From positions 1 through 64,000 of the forward strand of contig JAYKGV010000002.1 of the NCBI GenBank assembly GCA_035285595.1: 64,000 nt of DNA, given 5' to 3'. Below the pieces are notes generated by a model. That model saw nothing but the letters and a program-made list of their open reading frames with translations, made no database searches and had not been told where the DNA came from. Of this stretch, positions 8,353-16,808 are shown in pieces. The DNA comes from VGJW01 sp035285595 (GTDB taxonomy: Bacteria > Cyanobacteriota > Sericytochromatia > S15B-MN24 > VGJW01). Numbering within the stretch: the stretch's first letter is position 1; each line of letters opens with the position of its first letter. The position numbers and the translations under genes were made by a program.

Positions 8353-9701
8353 TCACGCGGTTCAGGGGCGTCCTGTTCCGTAGACGGTGGAGGCGTCACG
8401 GCTTCATCGGCTTCGAGGGGCACATCCGTCGGACGAGTCAGCGGGATGGGCCGTACTTCCAGGAGCGGACGATCGCGCTCATAGCGTATGTGCACATTGC
8501 GGGCACGTGTCAGGAAGAGTGACAGCTCGTTCTCTCTTTGGCCGTCGAGGAACTGCTCACGCGTGATGCGGAAGTTCGCGACGCATCCCCAATAGGGTTG
8601 TCGGGGTCTGGCCGGGCGGACGCAGGCGTCGTGGAAGGAAAGTGCAAGATGCCGTGTCATGGGACTGGCCGACATGACCGCCTGAATTTGCTGGGCTGCG
8701 TGGTTGTACAGGGCCTCGATGGCCGCACCGGACGCAAGGCGCAGGGTGTGGCCCCCCTCTGGCAACAGCTCGCCGACTCTCGCCCCTTCGGCCACGTCCG
8801 ACGTCGAGGCATTCGTCATCTCTTCGGTCTGTGTGTCCGCGAGCGGGGCCTGGGCTTCCTCGGTCCCGGTAGGGACCTCGTCTGCGGTTTCTGGCGTCAC
8901 CACCTCAGGTATGGGGTCCAGCTCTTGGACTGGTGGATTTACCGAAGCGGCCGGCACATTGAACCCGAGGCCCGCAGGCGACAGCAACAAGCGGGCATCC
9001 GGCAGCAGCACGTGGGCGACCACCCAGCCCTTGCCTGCTTCAAGGCCCAGGACGTGTTCGTCACCAAGCGTCTGTCCGGCCAACAACTCCTTGATGGCGG
9101 CAACTTCGCCCTCCTGCGCCCGACGTTCCAGATTCTGTTGCTTGATTCGGGAGGCGCGCTCGATGGCGCGTAACTCCTTCAAATGGCGCGTATAGGTCTG
9201 CGCGGTCGAGCCGGTCGACAGGGTCACGATGGACAGTACGGCGAAGCTGACGAAGGAGAGCATGGTGAGCGGAGCGTGATTCGTCAGGAAAGCCAACACG
9301 AACCCCATGATCACCATAAGAAGAAGAAGTGCCCTGAGACCCGCCGTCGTCGCCATGATGCGCTTGGCCTTGACCTGGACGAGGGTGCTGGCGAGGCTTG
9401 CCGGTTGGCCCCCGAAGGCTCGCAGGTTCATGCCGGACGCGAGGGCCTGCCGTGCAGCGGTCACCAACCGCAGCGTCGATCGCTCCAGCCCTGCGGCCCG
9501 GATGCGGATGATCGCCTCGTGGTTCAGGACGGTGCCGGCAGGGACCAGGACGGTACCGGTATCCGGAGCCAGCAGGTCCTTGGTCAGGACATCACCGGGA
9601 ATCAGGTAGGGGTGTCGGCTGGCCAGAACCGTGCCCTCAATGCTCCACGTCCAGACGCGTGGTGTCTTCGACGGGCAAGAGCTCGCCTGAGACCGTCCCA
9701 T
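8340..9701 (-). CDS. Two-TM protein of unknown function at the end of a flagellar operon
   Basis: I do not recognise a full-length family. The N-terminal part (PGDVLTKDLL...GTVLVPAGTVL, then RIRAAGLERSTL) resembles the short module that precedes many HD-GYP domains (consensus D-L-x4-G-x-x-L-x-x-x-G-x-x-L), but no HD domain follows. Two adjacent hydrophobic helices, about 90-110 residues in, are followed by a basic coiled segment, a Pro/Glu-rich linker and a C-terminal domain with two conserved-looking cysteines. The start is uncertain: ATG 9701 and TTG 9731 both overlap fliT, while ATT or CTG codons at 9641 and 9626 lie at or after the fliT stop and have GGAG/GAGG nearby. Its position suggests a flagellum- or surface-sensing role, but this is inference. 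Confidence 0.6.
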   Translation of the reverse strand: MGRSQASSCPSKTPRVWTWSIEGTVLASRHPYLIPGDVLTKDLLAPDTGTVLVPAGTVLNHEAIIRIRAAGLERSTLRLVTAARQALASGMNLRAFGGQPASLASTLVQVKAKRIMATTAGLRALLLLMVIMGFVLAFLTNHAPLTMLSFVSFAVLSIVTLSTGSTAQTYTRHLKELRAIERASRIKQQNLERRAQEGEVAAIKELLAGQTLGDEHVLGLEAGKGWVVAHVLLPDARLLLSPAGLGFNVPAASVNPPVQELDPIPEVVTPETADEVPTGTEEAQAPLADTQTEEMTNASTSDVAEGARVGELLPEGGHTLRLASGAAIEALYNHAAQQIQAVMSASPMTRHLALSFHDACVRPARPRQPYWGCVANFRITREQFLDGQRENELSLFLTRARNVHIRYERDRPLLEVRPIPLTRPTDVPLEADEAVTPPPSTEQDAPEPRDYWT

Positions 9702-10023
9702 ATCCTTCGAGGGCGCCGGCGGCCCTAGCAAGTTGCATCGCCTGGGAGCGATTGCGGGTCATCGCTTGTCGGATGACGTGGCTCTCGTGCTGCAGCTGGT
9801 GGTTCAACGCCTGCAGCAGTCGGATGGCCAAAGGTCTTTCCGTCGATCCCAGAAGGGAGAGACGCGCCTGCCCCTCGGCCGCGAGCTGTTCACGTTGCTC
9901 CTGCAAGGTGATGACGCCGTCCCAGTCTTCCTCGGCCACACGTGTCAGGACGGTCTCTCCCAACTGCAACGCCTCTTGCCAGACGGGCAGCGGCGAACCG
10001 GCAGCGGGTGGTTCCTGACTCAT
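9637..10023 (-). CDS. fliT: FliT-like flagellar chaperone
   Basis: Small, mostly helical 128-residue protein encoded directly after fliS, the usual place of fliT, whose product binds FliD and regulates filament assembly. Overall similarity to FliT is weak, so the call rests on size, helical pattern (WQEALQLGETVLTRVAEEDWDGV..., then QLQHESHVIRQAM) and operon position. The start is the ATG at 10023, which overlaps the fliS stop as ATGA; upstream in-frame codons would run into fliS. Confidence 0.6.
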   Translation of the reverse strand: MSQEPPAAGSPLPVWQEALQLGETVLTRVAEEDWDGVITLQEQREQLAAEGQARLSLLGSTERPLAIRLLQALNHQLQHESHVIRQAMTRNRSQAMQLARAAGALEGYGTVSGELLPVEDTTRLDVEH

Positions 10024-10430
10024 GCAGTAGCCGTGCGGGTTCGCTGGCTTGCGACATTCCGCGCCGCTTGGCCCCAAGCTTCACGCAGATCCTTGAGATG
10101 TCCAATGACGAGATCCATCTGCCCGGGGTCTTTCTTCACGTTAGCCTGGATGGTCGTGTGGTGCAGGAATTCATACAAGTCAAACAGATTTCGGGCCACA
10201 TCGCCGCCGACGTCGAATCTAAGCGTGGTCATCAACTCCGTCAGGATGTTCTGTACCCGGACGCAGTTCTTGTGGGACTCTTCGATCCGCTTGTCGACCA
10301 TCGCCTGGCGAGCTTGCCCGGCGAAGCGGATGGCGGCATCGAAGAGCATCAACAACAGACGTTCAGGCGGCGCGGTCTCGAGTTGTGCCGCCTGATACTG
10401 GGCATAGGGGTTGCCGGCCATCGGGTTCAT
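10020..10430 (-). CDS. fliS: Flagellar export chaperone FliS
   Basis: Cytoplasmic chaperone that binds the C-terminus of flagellin and prevents premature polymerisation. The N-terminal Y-x-x-x-Q-x-x-x-L-E-T-A-P-P-E-R-L-L-L-M-L-F-D segment is the FliS hallmark, and the four-helix pattern fills 136 residues. GGAGG is spaced six bases from the ATG. It sits 11 bp downstream of fliD and overlaps the fliT-like gene. Confidence 0.93.
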   Translation of the reverse strand: MNPMAGNPYAQYQAAQLETAPPERLLLMLFDAAIRFAGQARQAMVDKRIEESHKNCVRVQNILTELMTTLRFDVGGDVARNLFDLYEFLHHTTIQANVKKDPGQMDLVIGHLKDLREAWGQAARNVASQRTRTATA

Positions 10431-10441
10431 AGGGGACCTCC

Positions 10442-12202
10442 TTAGCGCGCCTGGTTGATTTGGTTCATCTGGCTTATGAACGCGTTCTGTTGTGACTGCA
10501 TCTTCGCCATCGCCTGCTCCATGCGCGTGAACTGGCGCTGCAACTGCACGCGCTTGCGCTCGATCTGTTCGTTTCTGCGTTTGATGGATTTGTCGAGGGA
10601 TTGCACGCGCCGGTCGACCGTCTGCTGCTGGGTCTTGAACACTCCGTCGGTACTCTGGAGGTCGTCGAGGTAACTGACCATTTTGCGGGCGAGGCCCACC
10701 GGCGTGACCGTCGGGCTGGTGTCCACGCGCTGGAAGAGCTCGGCCACCCGATCCCGGTTGGACAGCAGCGCTTCATTGAGCTTGCTCTCGTTGACTGTCA
10801 GCCGCTTGCGGTCTTCCTTGCTTGCCCCTATGCCCAACGAGCCCAGCGAATCATAGCCTTCGGAATAGTTGCCGATGCGACCAGTCATCATCGTGGCCAG
10901 CTTCTGCCGGATGCCTGCGAGTCTTGGATCCCCCGCGTTCGGGGCACCCTTCGCCGTCGCGCTGTCGAGAGCGTCCACGATGCTGTTGTAGGAGTTTACG
11001 AAGTCCTTTACGGCCGAGACCAGGCTGGCGGGCTCACGGTCGATCGTGACGGTCTGCGGCGTGGCATCCACCTTGCGAGCGGTCAAGGTCACGCCGGGGA
11101 CGACCGCTGTGAAGTCGTTGCCGGACGACACGATGTCGGCACCCCCATTGAAGCCCGCGACGACGATCCGGGCGTCGGTCCCGCGTTCTTGCTGTGCGCT
11201 ATCCAGACCGAGGGCCGCCAACAGGTTGCCGCTCACGTCGGCAAACGAGAGGGCTGCCGAACCGGTGCTTCGGCTGGTCAATACAACCTTGTCGTCCACC
11301 TGGCTGTAGCTGGCAACCATGTCGGCGCCCGCCGAATTGATACGCGAAAGCACGTCCGCGAGGCTGTCCGTGGAGGCATCCCAGGTGATGGTCTTGCCGT
11401 TGAGCGTGAAGCTACCGCTGCTTGTGGCCAGAGCTGTGCCTAGGCCTGCCGTGGCCAGGGTCTTGCTCGTGGAGACCGTGCCCACGACCTGCGTCGACGT
11501 GACGCTGCCCCCTGCGGGACCGCTGCTGGCAAATGTGGCCCCCTGCAGGTGCGTGGCCCGCAAAAAGTTGCTGCTGTCTCCGCTTGCCCCTGTCTGGATG
11601 GCTGTCGCGGTCGCTGACGAAAGGACGATGCGGTTGTTGCTCACCGAGGCCATCACGGCACCGCCGGTGGCAGAGCCGATGGCGGTCAAGACCTCCTGCA
11701 AGGTGTTGGTACCCCCGCCTGCGGCGGTCACCGTGACCTGAGCCGATTGCGAGACGCCACCCGCTGTCCAGGAGACCGTGAAGGAACCCGGGGTGATGGG
11801 CTGGGCCGTCGGCAGGGTCGTGACATCCTGTGTGAGGCTGGTCTGGTCGAGAGGTTTACCCACCGAGGCCACCGAGCTGGCCCGAGTGGCCGTGGCCAAA
11901 GCCTTGACCGTCACGGAAAGCGAACCCGGTGCAGCGATGGTCGAAGCGGTGGCACCCAGAATCGCGGCATCCGAGGTCGAAGCCTTCATGGCCTTCGTGG
12001 TGGCATCACGAGTCAGGGCGGTTGCCTTGGTCTTCAGATCGGTGAGACGCTTCGAAATGGCCTGAAAGGCGTCATTCTGCTGCCGAAGCGTGGCCTGCCG
12101 CCGCTGCATGCTCAAGACGGGCTGCTGCTCCAGCTGCATCAGCTGCTCGATGACGGACTTGGTGTCCATCCCCGAGGCGAGTCCGGAAAGTTGCAAGGCC
12201 AT
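10442..12202 (-). CDS. fliD: Flagellar filament cap protein FliD (HAP2)
   Basis: Cap at the filament tip that promotes flagellin insertion. The N-terminus (LSGLASGMDTKSVIEQLM) and the following coiled coil match the FliD N domain. The central Ala/Ser/Thr/Gly-rich part (about 100-380) forms the variable head, including a flagellin-hook-like segment. The C-terminus (SYNSIVDAL..., then LGSLGIGAS, then a long coiled coil ending QQNAFISQMNQ) matches FliD_C. At 586 residues it is somewhat longer than the E. coli protein. It lies between the FlaG-like gene and fliS. Confidence 0.93.
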   Translation of the reverse strand: MALQLSGLASGMDTKSVIEQLMQLEQQPVLSMQRRQATLRQQNDAFQAISKRLTDLKTKATALTRDATTKAMKASTSDAAILGATASTIAAPGSLSVTVKALATATRASSVASVGKPLDQTSLTQDVTTLPTAQPITPGSFTVSWTAGGVSQSAQVTVTAAGGGTNTLQEVLTAIGSATGGAVMASVSNNRIVLSSATATAIQTGASGDSSNFLRATHLQGATFASSGPAGGSVTSTQVVGTVSTSKTLATAGLGTALATSSGSFTLNGKTITWDASTDSLADVLSRINSAGADMVASYSQVDDKVVLTSRSTGSAALSFADVSGNLLAALGLDSAQQERGTDARIVVAGFNGGADIVSSGNDFTAVVPGVTLTARKVDATPQTVTIDREPASLVSAVKDFVNSYNSIVDALDSATAKGAPNAGDPRLAGIRQKLATMMTGRIGNYSEGYDSLGSLGIGASKEDRKRLTVNESKLNEALLSNRDRVAELFQRVDTSPTVTPVGLARKMVSYLDDLQSTDGVFKTQQQTVDRRVQSLDKSIKRRNEQIERKRVQLQRQFTRMEQAMAKMQSQQNAFISQMNQINQAR

Positions 12203-12211
12203 ATCGAAGTC

Positions 12212-12616
12212 CTAGCCTTCCAAGTCGACGAGACTGCCACCCGACAGGGCCCCACCCCGTCGGACCGCATCCATGAAAGCGGAACCGTCCCATTCGCGTA
12301 GCACGTGACCGTCGTCGCGCCGAACCAGTCGAACCACCCTTCGTGCTCCCCTGCGGCGCAGCTCGAGGGCCAAGCCCTCCTTCCCCTGCCCGAGAGCTCG
12401 CTCCATGGCCGTGACAGCCGAGGCCAGCACGTGGTCGGCCACGGCCCGGCCCGGCTGCAGCACGCGCTCGGGGGCGCCCGACTGAGCCAAGCGATCTGCT
12501 GCCTGCACCGGCTGCACGGCCTGACGCTGGGGCGTGGCGACGGTCTCGTGGCCGAGGAGCTCCTTCAGGACCTCTCCGGCCACCGCCTGGGTGATCTCGA
12601 TGCGCATGGCATCCAT
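12212..12616 (-). CDS. flaG: FlaG-like protein
   Basis: A 134-residue protein upstream of fliD. Its C-terminal half (RRVVRLVRRDDGHVLREW, then AFMDAVR) follows the FlaG pattern of a beta hairpin V-x-V-x-D-x-x-T-G-x-V-I-R-x-I-P followed by a helix, although the usual I-P-P is replaced. FlaG proteins influence filament length, and flaG-fliD-fliS is a common order, which supports the call. ATG 12616 and ATG 12607 are both possible starts; neither has a strong ribosome binding site. Confidence 0.55.
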   Translation of the reverse strand: MDAMRIEITQAVAGEVLKELLGHETVATPQRQAVQPVQAADRLAQSGAPERVLQPGRAVADHVLASAVTAMERALGQGKEGLALELRRRGARRVVRLVRRDDGHVLREWDGSAFMDAVRRGGALSGGSLVDLEG

Positions 12617-12626
12617 GCCATCGGCA

Positions 12627-12657
12627 CGAAAAAGCCCCCGCTTGAGGGCGGGGGCTT
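12627..12657 (-). terminator. Rho-independent terminator after the cyclophilin gene
   Basis: On the minus strand a 10-bp stem AAGCCCCCGC/GCGGGGGCTT with a six-base loop is followed directly by TTTCG, giving five consecutive T with the end of the stem. It separates the cyclophilin gene from the flagellar operon. Confidence 0.85.
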
Positions 12658-12669
12658 CGTCGGAGAAGC

Positions 12670-13101
12670 TCAGTCTTCGAGAATCTCGACCTTGGTCATG
12701 ACGTCACCGCCCTTCATGGCGCGGACAAGGTCAAGCCCTTCCGTCACCTGCCCGAAGACCGTGTGCACGCCGTCAAGATGGGGTTGGGCCTCGTGGACCA
12801 GGAAGAACTGACTGCCACCCGTATCCTTGCCTGCATGGGCCATCGACAGCGCACCCGGGACATGCTTGTGGGGGTTGCCCGCCGTCTCGCACTTGATGGT
12901 GTAGCCGGGGCCTCCTCGACCGGTGCCTTCGGGACAGCCGCCTTGGCTGACGAATCCAGGAATGACGCGATGGAAAGTCAGGCCGTCATAGTAGCCCTTG
13001 CGGACAAGGGTCACGAAATTTTCGACCGTGGCAGGTGCGGCCTCGGCGTGCAGGTCGAGGTGGATGGGGCCGGCGGTGGTGTGAATGATGGCGCGGGGCA
13101 T
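12670..13101 (-). CDS. Peptidyl-prolyl cis-trans isomerase, cyclophilin type
   Basis: Catalyses proline isomerisation during folding. The cyclophilin core is clear: VENFVTLVRKGYYDGLTFHRVIPGFVSQGG contains the catalytic Arg (FHRVIP), followed by GALSMAHAG, GSQFFLV and the DGVHTVFGQV motif. At 143 residues with no signal peptide it is a compact cytosolic PpiB-like enzyme. The gene ends at a strong terminator. Confidence 0.93.
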   Translation of the reverse strand: MPRAIIHTTAGPIHLDLHAEAAPATVENFVTLVRKGYYDGLTFHRVIPGFVSQGGCPEGTGRGGPGYTIKCETAGNPHKHVPGALSMAHAGKDTGGSQFFLVHEAQPHLDGVHTVFGQVTEGLDLVRAMKGGDVMTKVEILED

Positions 13102-13125
13102 GGTCTGGGGAAACCTCGATGGGGA

Positions 13126-13410
13126 TCAGTCGTCCTGTGGACGTTGTGCGGGGCGGAACTGGCGAATCTTGGAACCTGCCTCTGGAGCCGGGGCAGGCGC
13201 GGGGGCGGGAGGCGTGGCCGGTCGGCGCCCACGGCCCTCGGCCAACCGGGTGTCGGCATCCTTGATCATGCGGGCGAATTGCGCGAACTCCTCCACGGTG
13301 AAGTACAGCGCAGCCTGAAAGGCATTGACGACGATCTTGTCCTCGCCATCGACATACCAGACCGTCCCGAAAGGACATTCGCCGAGCGTTCGGAATGCAC
13401 CCTGGTCCAT
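13126..13410 (-). CDS. Small conserved-looking protein of unknown function
   Basis: 94 residues. The first 55 form a compact mixed domain (GTVWYVDGEDKIVVNAFQAALYFTVEEFAQFARMI), followed by a Pro/Ala repeat and a basic tail. It has no signal peptide or TM helix. A strong ribosome binding site (AAGGAGG, six to seven bases from the ATG) and an upstream TGATACCAT extended -10 (about 13444-13452) support that it is expressed. I do not recognise the family. It lies 24 bp upstream of the cyclophilin gene and is probably co-transcribed with it. Confidence 0.65.
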   Translation of the reverse strand: MDQGAFRTLGECPFGTVWYVDGEDKIVVNAFQAALYFTVEEFAQFARMIKDADTRLAEGRGRRPATPPAPAPAPAPEAGSKIRQFRPAQRPQDD

Positions 13411-13460
13411 CGAAGGGACCTCCTTGAGGCATGGGGGACCTTCATGGTATCACGCCCGCC

Positions 13461-15686
13461 TCAGCCTTCAATCAAGACCCTGACCGTGCCTCGCTTGCGC
13501 AGGACACGCGCCACCGTGCCCTCCCCCTGCCGCTGGAACTGCAGGTCGAGTGTCGCCTTGCCCACGCGGAGCCCTTGGATTGAGACCTGTTCGAGCCACG
13601 AGGGCAGCAGAGGCTCGCGGATCCGCAGGAGACCCGCAGGTGCATCGGCCTGAATGCCAAGGACAGCCTGGAGGACCATGTAAAGTGCGCCTGCGGCCCA
13701 TGCCTGAGGTGCGCAGGCTACGGGATAAGGTACCGGTGTGGACATGTCCCCCTGCCGGGCGAAGCCGCAGAACAGCTCAGGCAATCGGTAGTAGGGGAAG
13801 TGTTGGGCGGCCTCGAAGAGGCCCTCGAGGATGCGCATGGCCTCGGCCTTGAAGCCCGACTGGGCCAGGCCAGCTGCGATGATCGCATTGTCGTGGGGCC
13901 AGACCGAACCGTTATGGTAGGACAGGGGGTTGTAGACGGGACTGTCCGCCGCAAGCGTGCGAATGCCCCAGCCGGAGTGCATGGCGGGTCCCATCAGGCT
14001 GCGGACCAGCGTCTGCATGCGCCGTGCGGGCACGATACCGCTCCAGAGCGCGTGTCCGGGATTGGACGTTCGTGGCGTGACCTGTCGTTTGTCGCCATCG
14101 AGGGCCAAGGCGTAGGTGCCTTTGGAGGGACACCAGAAGCGCTGGTCGAATTGTCGTGCGAGGGTGGCCGCGTCGCGCAGCAAGCGCTCGGCGAGGAGCC
14201 TCTGGTCACGCAGCACGCAGAGCTCGGCCAATCGCATCCGTGCGTCCCACGCATAACCCTGGACCTCCACCAGTGCGATGGGCGGCGTGGCCAGCCGCCC
14301 GTCCTCGTGCGGCACGCTGTCATGGGAGTCTTTCCAGCCCTGCGCGGCAAGGCCCATGGGGCTTGCGGTCCGGTACTCGACGAATCCATCGCCGTCGCGG
14401 TCTCCATAGCCTTCGAGCCACATCAAGGCGAGTTCGGCGGCGTCCCAGAACTCATCCAGCAGGTCGGTGTCACCCGTCCAGCGGAAGGTCTCGGACAGTA
14501 GGATCAAGAACAACGGCGTACTGTCGATCGAGCCGTAGTAGGGCGTGTGGGGGATACGCCCCAGATTGGCCAGCTCGCCCCCGCGCACCTCGTGCATGAT
14601 TTTGCCGGGCTCGGCATCGCGGAAGGGATCCTCGGCCTTGGCCTGACGCTGTGCCAGATAGCGTAGCGTGCCTCTCGCCAGGTCGGGTCCCAGCCAGAGG
14701 GTCTGCATGGCCGTGAGCAGGCTGTCCCGGCCGAATGGCGCCGCATACCACGGCAGCCCCGCGACGGCGATCGGACCGGACTCGTAGACGGTCGTGAGGG
14801 AGGCGAGGTCGCGGCGGCAACGATCAAGCACGAGGTTCATCACTTCGTGGCTGGTGTGAAGCGTGGCGGGCGGAATCGCTCCTATCCCCCCGCCGCAGAT
14901 CGGAAGTCCGGCCGCGGGCCTTGCGGTATCGCGGCCAACGGCAAGTGGCGCGACCCGCCACCCCAGCACCGTATCGGCCCCGCGTCCGCCAACGGTGACA
15001 CGAAAGACGATCGTTGCTCGGGCCGCGGCGGCACCCAGGCGTTCCATGCGTACCTGGTGGGGAGCCTGTTCGAAATGCAGCCGGGTTTCACGCAGGATGT
15101 CGTCGGCCCCGCGGTAAGCAAAGACCACCCCGTCCTCGGTCCGTCGCGTCTGCAGGAAAGTGCCTGCGCGACCGCAGGTCATGCCCCGGACCTCGAAGAT
15201 ATCGGCGAAGTCCGCCTGAAAGTCCACTTCGACGGTCAGATCCACGTCGTCGCTGTGATAGTTGACCAGCCGCACCCGTTCACTGACACCCTCTCCCAAC
15301 TCACGGATGGTACGGCCATAGAGGGTTTCTTGCGGCAGCTCCCGGCCATCCGCCAAGGAGAGCCTGGGGTTCATCCACTCGACCTCCGAGCGGCGGTTGG
15401 TCTCCGTTGAATGCGAAAGCAAGGTTGGCAGGGCCCCTTGGACGGTCATCACGAGACCAGAAAGGAATCGGGTGTCCCCGAGATACAGCCCCATGCCGCA
15501 GCGGCAGCCCGGCTGGATATTGCCATCGTCATCCGACACCAGGAAAAGTCCGCCTTCACGTGTGACTTGTCGTGTATGGCGACAGGAGCGAAGGACCAGG
15601 GGACATCCAGACTGCAGCAGCCGCGTGAGCTCCTCGTCGACTTCGTGGCTACTTTCGCCACCCGTATCCGGGGCCGGGTGGTTCAC
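13461..15686 (-). CDS. Glycogen-debranching-type amylo-alpha-1,6-glucosidase
   Basis: 741-residue protein with an N-terminal GDE_N-like beta domain (CGMGLYLGDTRFLSG, YGRTIRELGEGVSERV) and a C-terminal (alpha/alpha)6 glucosidase domain of the GDE_C/GH15-like clan. Marks of the latter are WYAAPFGRDSLLTAMQ, HTPYYGSIDSTPLF, WKDSHDSV and YHNGSVWPHDNA. Such enzymes hydrolyse alpha-1,6 branches of glycogen-like or other alpha-glucans; no signal peptide is seen, so action is probably cytosolic. The GTG start overlaps the stop of the upstream GT4 gene (GTGA), implying translational coupling. This GT4 plus debranching-glucosidase pairing is a recurrent arrangement in bacteria. Confidence 0.88.
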   Translation of the reverse strand: MNHPAPDTGGESSHEVDEELTRLLQSGCPLVLRSCRHTRQVTREGGLFLVSDDDGNIQPGCRCGMGLYLGDTRFLSGLVMTVQGALPTLLSHSTETNRRSEVEWMNPRLSLADGRELPQETLYGRTIRELGEGVSERVRLVNYHSDDVDLTVEVDFQADFADIFEVRGMTCGRAGTFLQTRRTEDGVVFAYRGADDILRETRLHFEQAPHQVRMERLGAAAARATIVFRVTVGGRGADTVLGWRVAPLAVGRDTARPAAGLPICGGGIGAIPPATLHTSHEVMNLVLDRCRRDLASLTTVYESGPIAVAGLPWYAAPFGRDSLLTAMQTLWLGPDLARGTLRYLAQRQAKAEDPFRDAEPGKIMHEVRGGELANLGRIPHTPYYGSIDSTPLFLILLSETFRWTGDTDLLDEFWDAAELALMWLEGYGDRDGDGFVEYRTASPMGLAAQGWKDSHDSVPHEDGRLATPPIALVEVQGYAWDARMRLAELCVLRDQRLLAERLLRDAATLARQFDQRFWCPSKGTYALALDGDKRQVTPRTSNPGHALWSGIVPARRMQTLVRSLMGPAMHSGWGIRTLAADSPVYNPLSYHNGSVWPHDNAIIAAGLAQSGFKAEAMRILEGLFEAAQHFPYYRLPELFCGFARQGDMSTPVPYPVACAPQAWAAGALYMVLQAVLGIQADAPAGLLRIREPLLPSWLEQVSIQGLRVGKATLDLQFQRQGEGTVARVLRKRGTVRVLIEG

Positions 15687-16729
15687 GCGACACCCTCCAG
15701 CAGCCGTCGGTAGATCTCGAGATATCCTCGGGTCATCCTGGCAGGCGAGAACCGCTGCGCGGCTACGGCGGGCAGCGGTCCCCGATCGAGCTTGGCGACC
15801 TGACGCACGCCTTCCTCCAAGCCGCCGGGGTCACGGGCAACCCAACCGGTCACGCCGTGATCGATGATTTCGGGAATGGCACCTTCTCCCAGAGCCACGA
15901 CCGGCGTACCCGCAGCAAGTGCTTCCACCAGCACGAGACCGAAGGGCTCGGGCCAGCAGACGGGATGAAGCAGGGCGAGGGCGCCCTGAAGCAAGGCGAT
16001 CTTTCGGTCCCCGCCGATCTCTCCCACCCAGCGCACGTGACGGCCGTCGATATGCGGCAACACGGCTTCCTCGGCATAAGCGCGGTCGACGGGATCGATC
16101 TTGCCGGCCAGCACGACAGGGAGTCCGAGGCGGCGACCTGTGCTGATGGCCAGATGCGGGGCCTTCTCCGGCGAGAAGCGTCCGAGGAAGACCAGTGCCC
16201 GGCCGTGCTCATGGGGCTCCAGCACCCCGTTGGCTGGGGGGCTGTGGCGGAACGGCAGAAGATCAATGGCATTGTGGACCACGCCTACGACACGGACGTC
16301 CAATGCGTGGCGGGCCTGATGGTGGCTGATGGCCGCGCACGGATGATGTCCCTGGTAGAGCCGACGTTGCTCCGGGGTCATCGGCCCATGCAAGGTCGTC
16401 AACATGGGCGTGTCGGTTTCCCAGCCCAGCGGCATCGGGCCATGGTGGTTGTGGATCAGATCGAATTGGTCGGCTCGGGACAGTGCTGCTGCCACGTGTC
16501 GTAGATCGCGAAGACGCAGGTCATGTCCGGGAAGGTTCTGCGTGCGCAGGGCGCGGGGCTCCGTGCTCGAAAGCGTGGCCGGGGTGCGGCTGTCACCTGT
16601 CGCGAAGAGCGTGACCTGATGTCCCTGGGCGCATAATCCCTCCGCCAGCAGGGCTACCACCCTCTCGATGCCGCCATAGGCGGGGGGGGGACAGCGCTCC
16701 TGTATGGGAGCCAGCAGGGCGATGCGCAT
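15683..16729 (-). CDS. Glycosyltransferase family 4
   Basis: 348-residue GT-B retaining glycosyltransferase. The N-terminal domain has the glycine-rich PPAYGGIERVV acceptor loop. The C-terminal domain has LGRFSPEKAPHLAI and the E-x7-E nucleotide-sugar motif (PEPFGLVLVEALAAGTPVVA). The start is placed at the ATG 16729 because MRIALLAP is the usual first beta strand; an upstream extension is Arg/Pro-rich and unlikely. It is coupled to the debranching glucosidase gene, so it probably acts on the same glucan or a related glycoside. Confidence 0.88.
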   Translation of the reverse strand: MRIALLAPIQERCPPPAYGGIERVVALLAEGLCAQGHQVTLFATGDSRTPATLSSTEPRALRTQNLPGHDLRLRDLRHVAAALSRADQFDLIHNHHGPMPLGWETDTPMLTTLHGPMTPEQRRLYQGHHPCAAISHHQARHALDVRVVGVVHNAIDLLPFRHSPPANGVLEPHEHGRALVFLGRFSPEKAPHLAISTGRRLGLPVVLAGKIDPVDRAYAEEAVLPHIDGRHVRWVGEIGGDRKIALLQGALALLHPVCWPEPFGLVLVEALAAGTPVVALGEGAIPEIIDHGVTGWVARDPGGLEEGVRQVAKLDRGPLPAVAAQRFSPARMTRGYLEIYRRLLEGVA

Positions 16730-16808
16730 CCGTTGGGAACCTCGACCACGGGGACACGACTGAACATGCCGGGGTCGCCGAGGAGGTCGCAACGCCTGTC
16801 GGGGTGAT

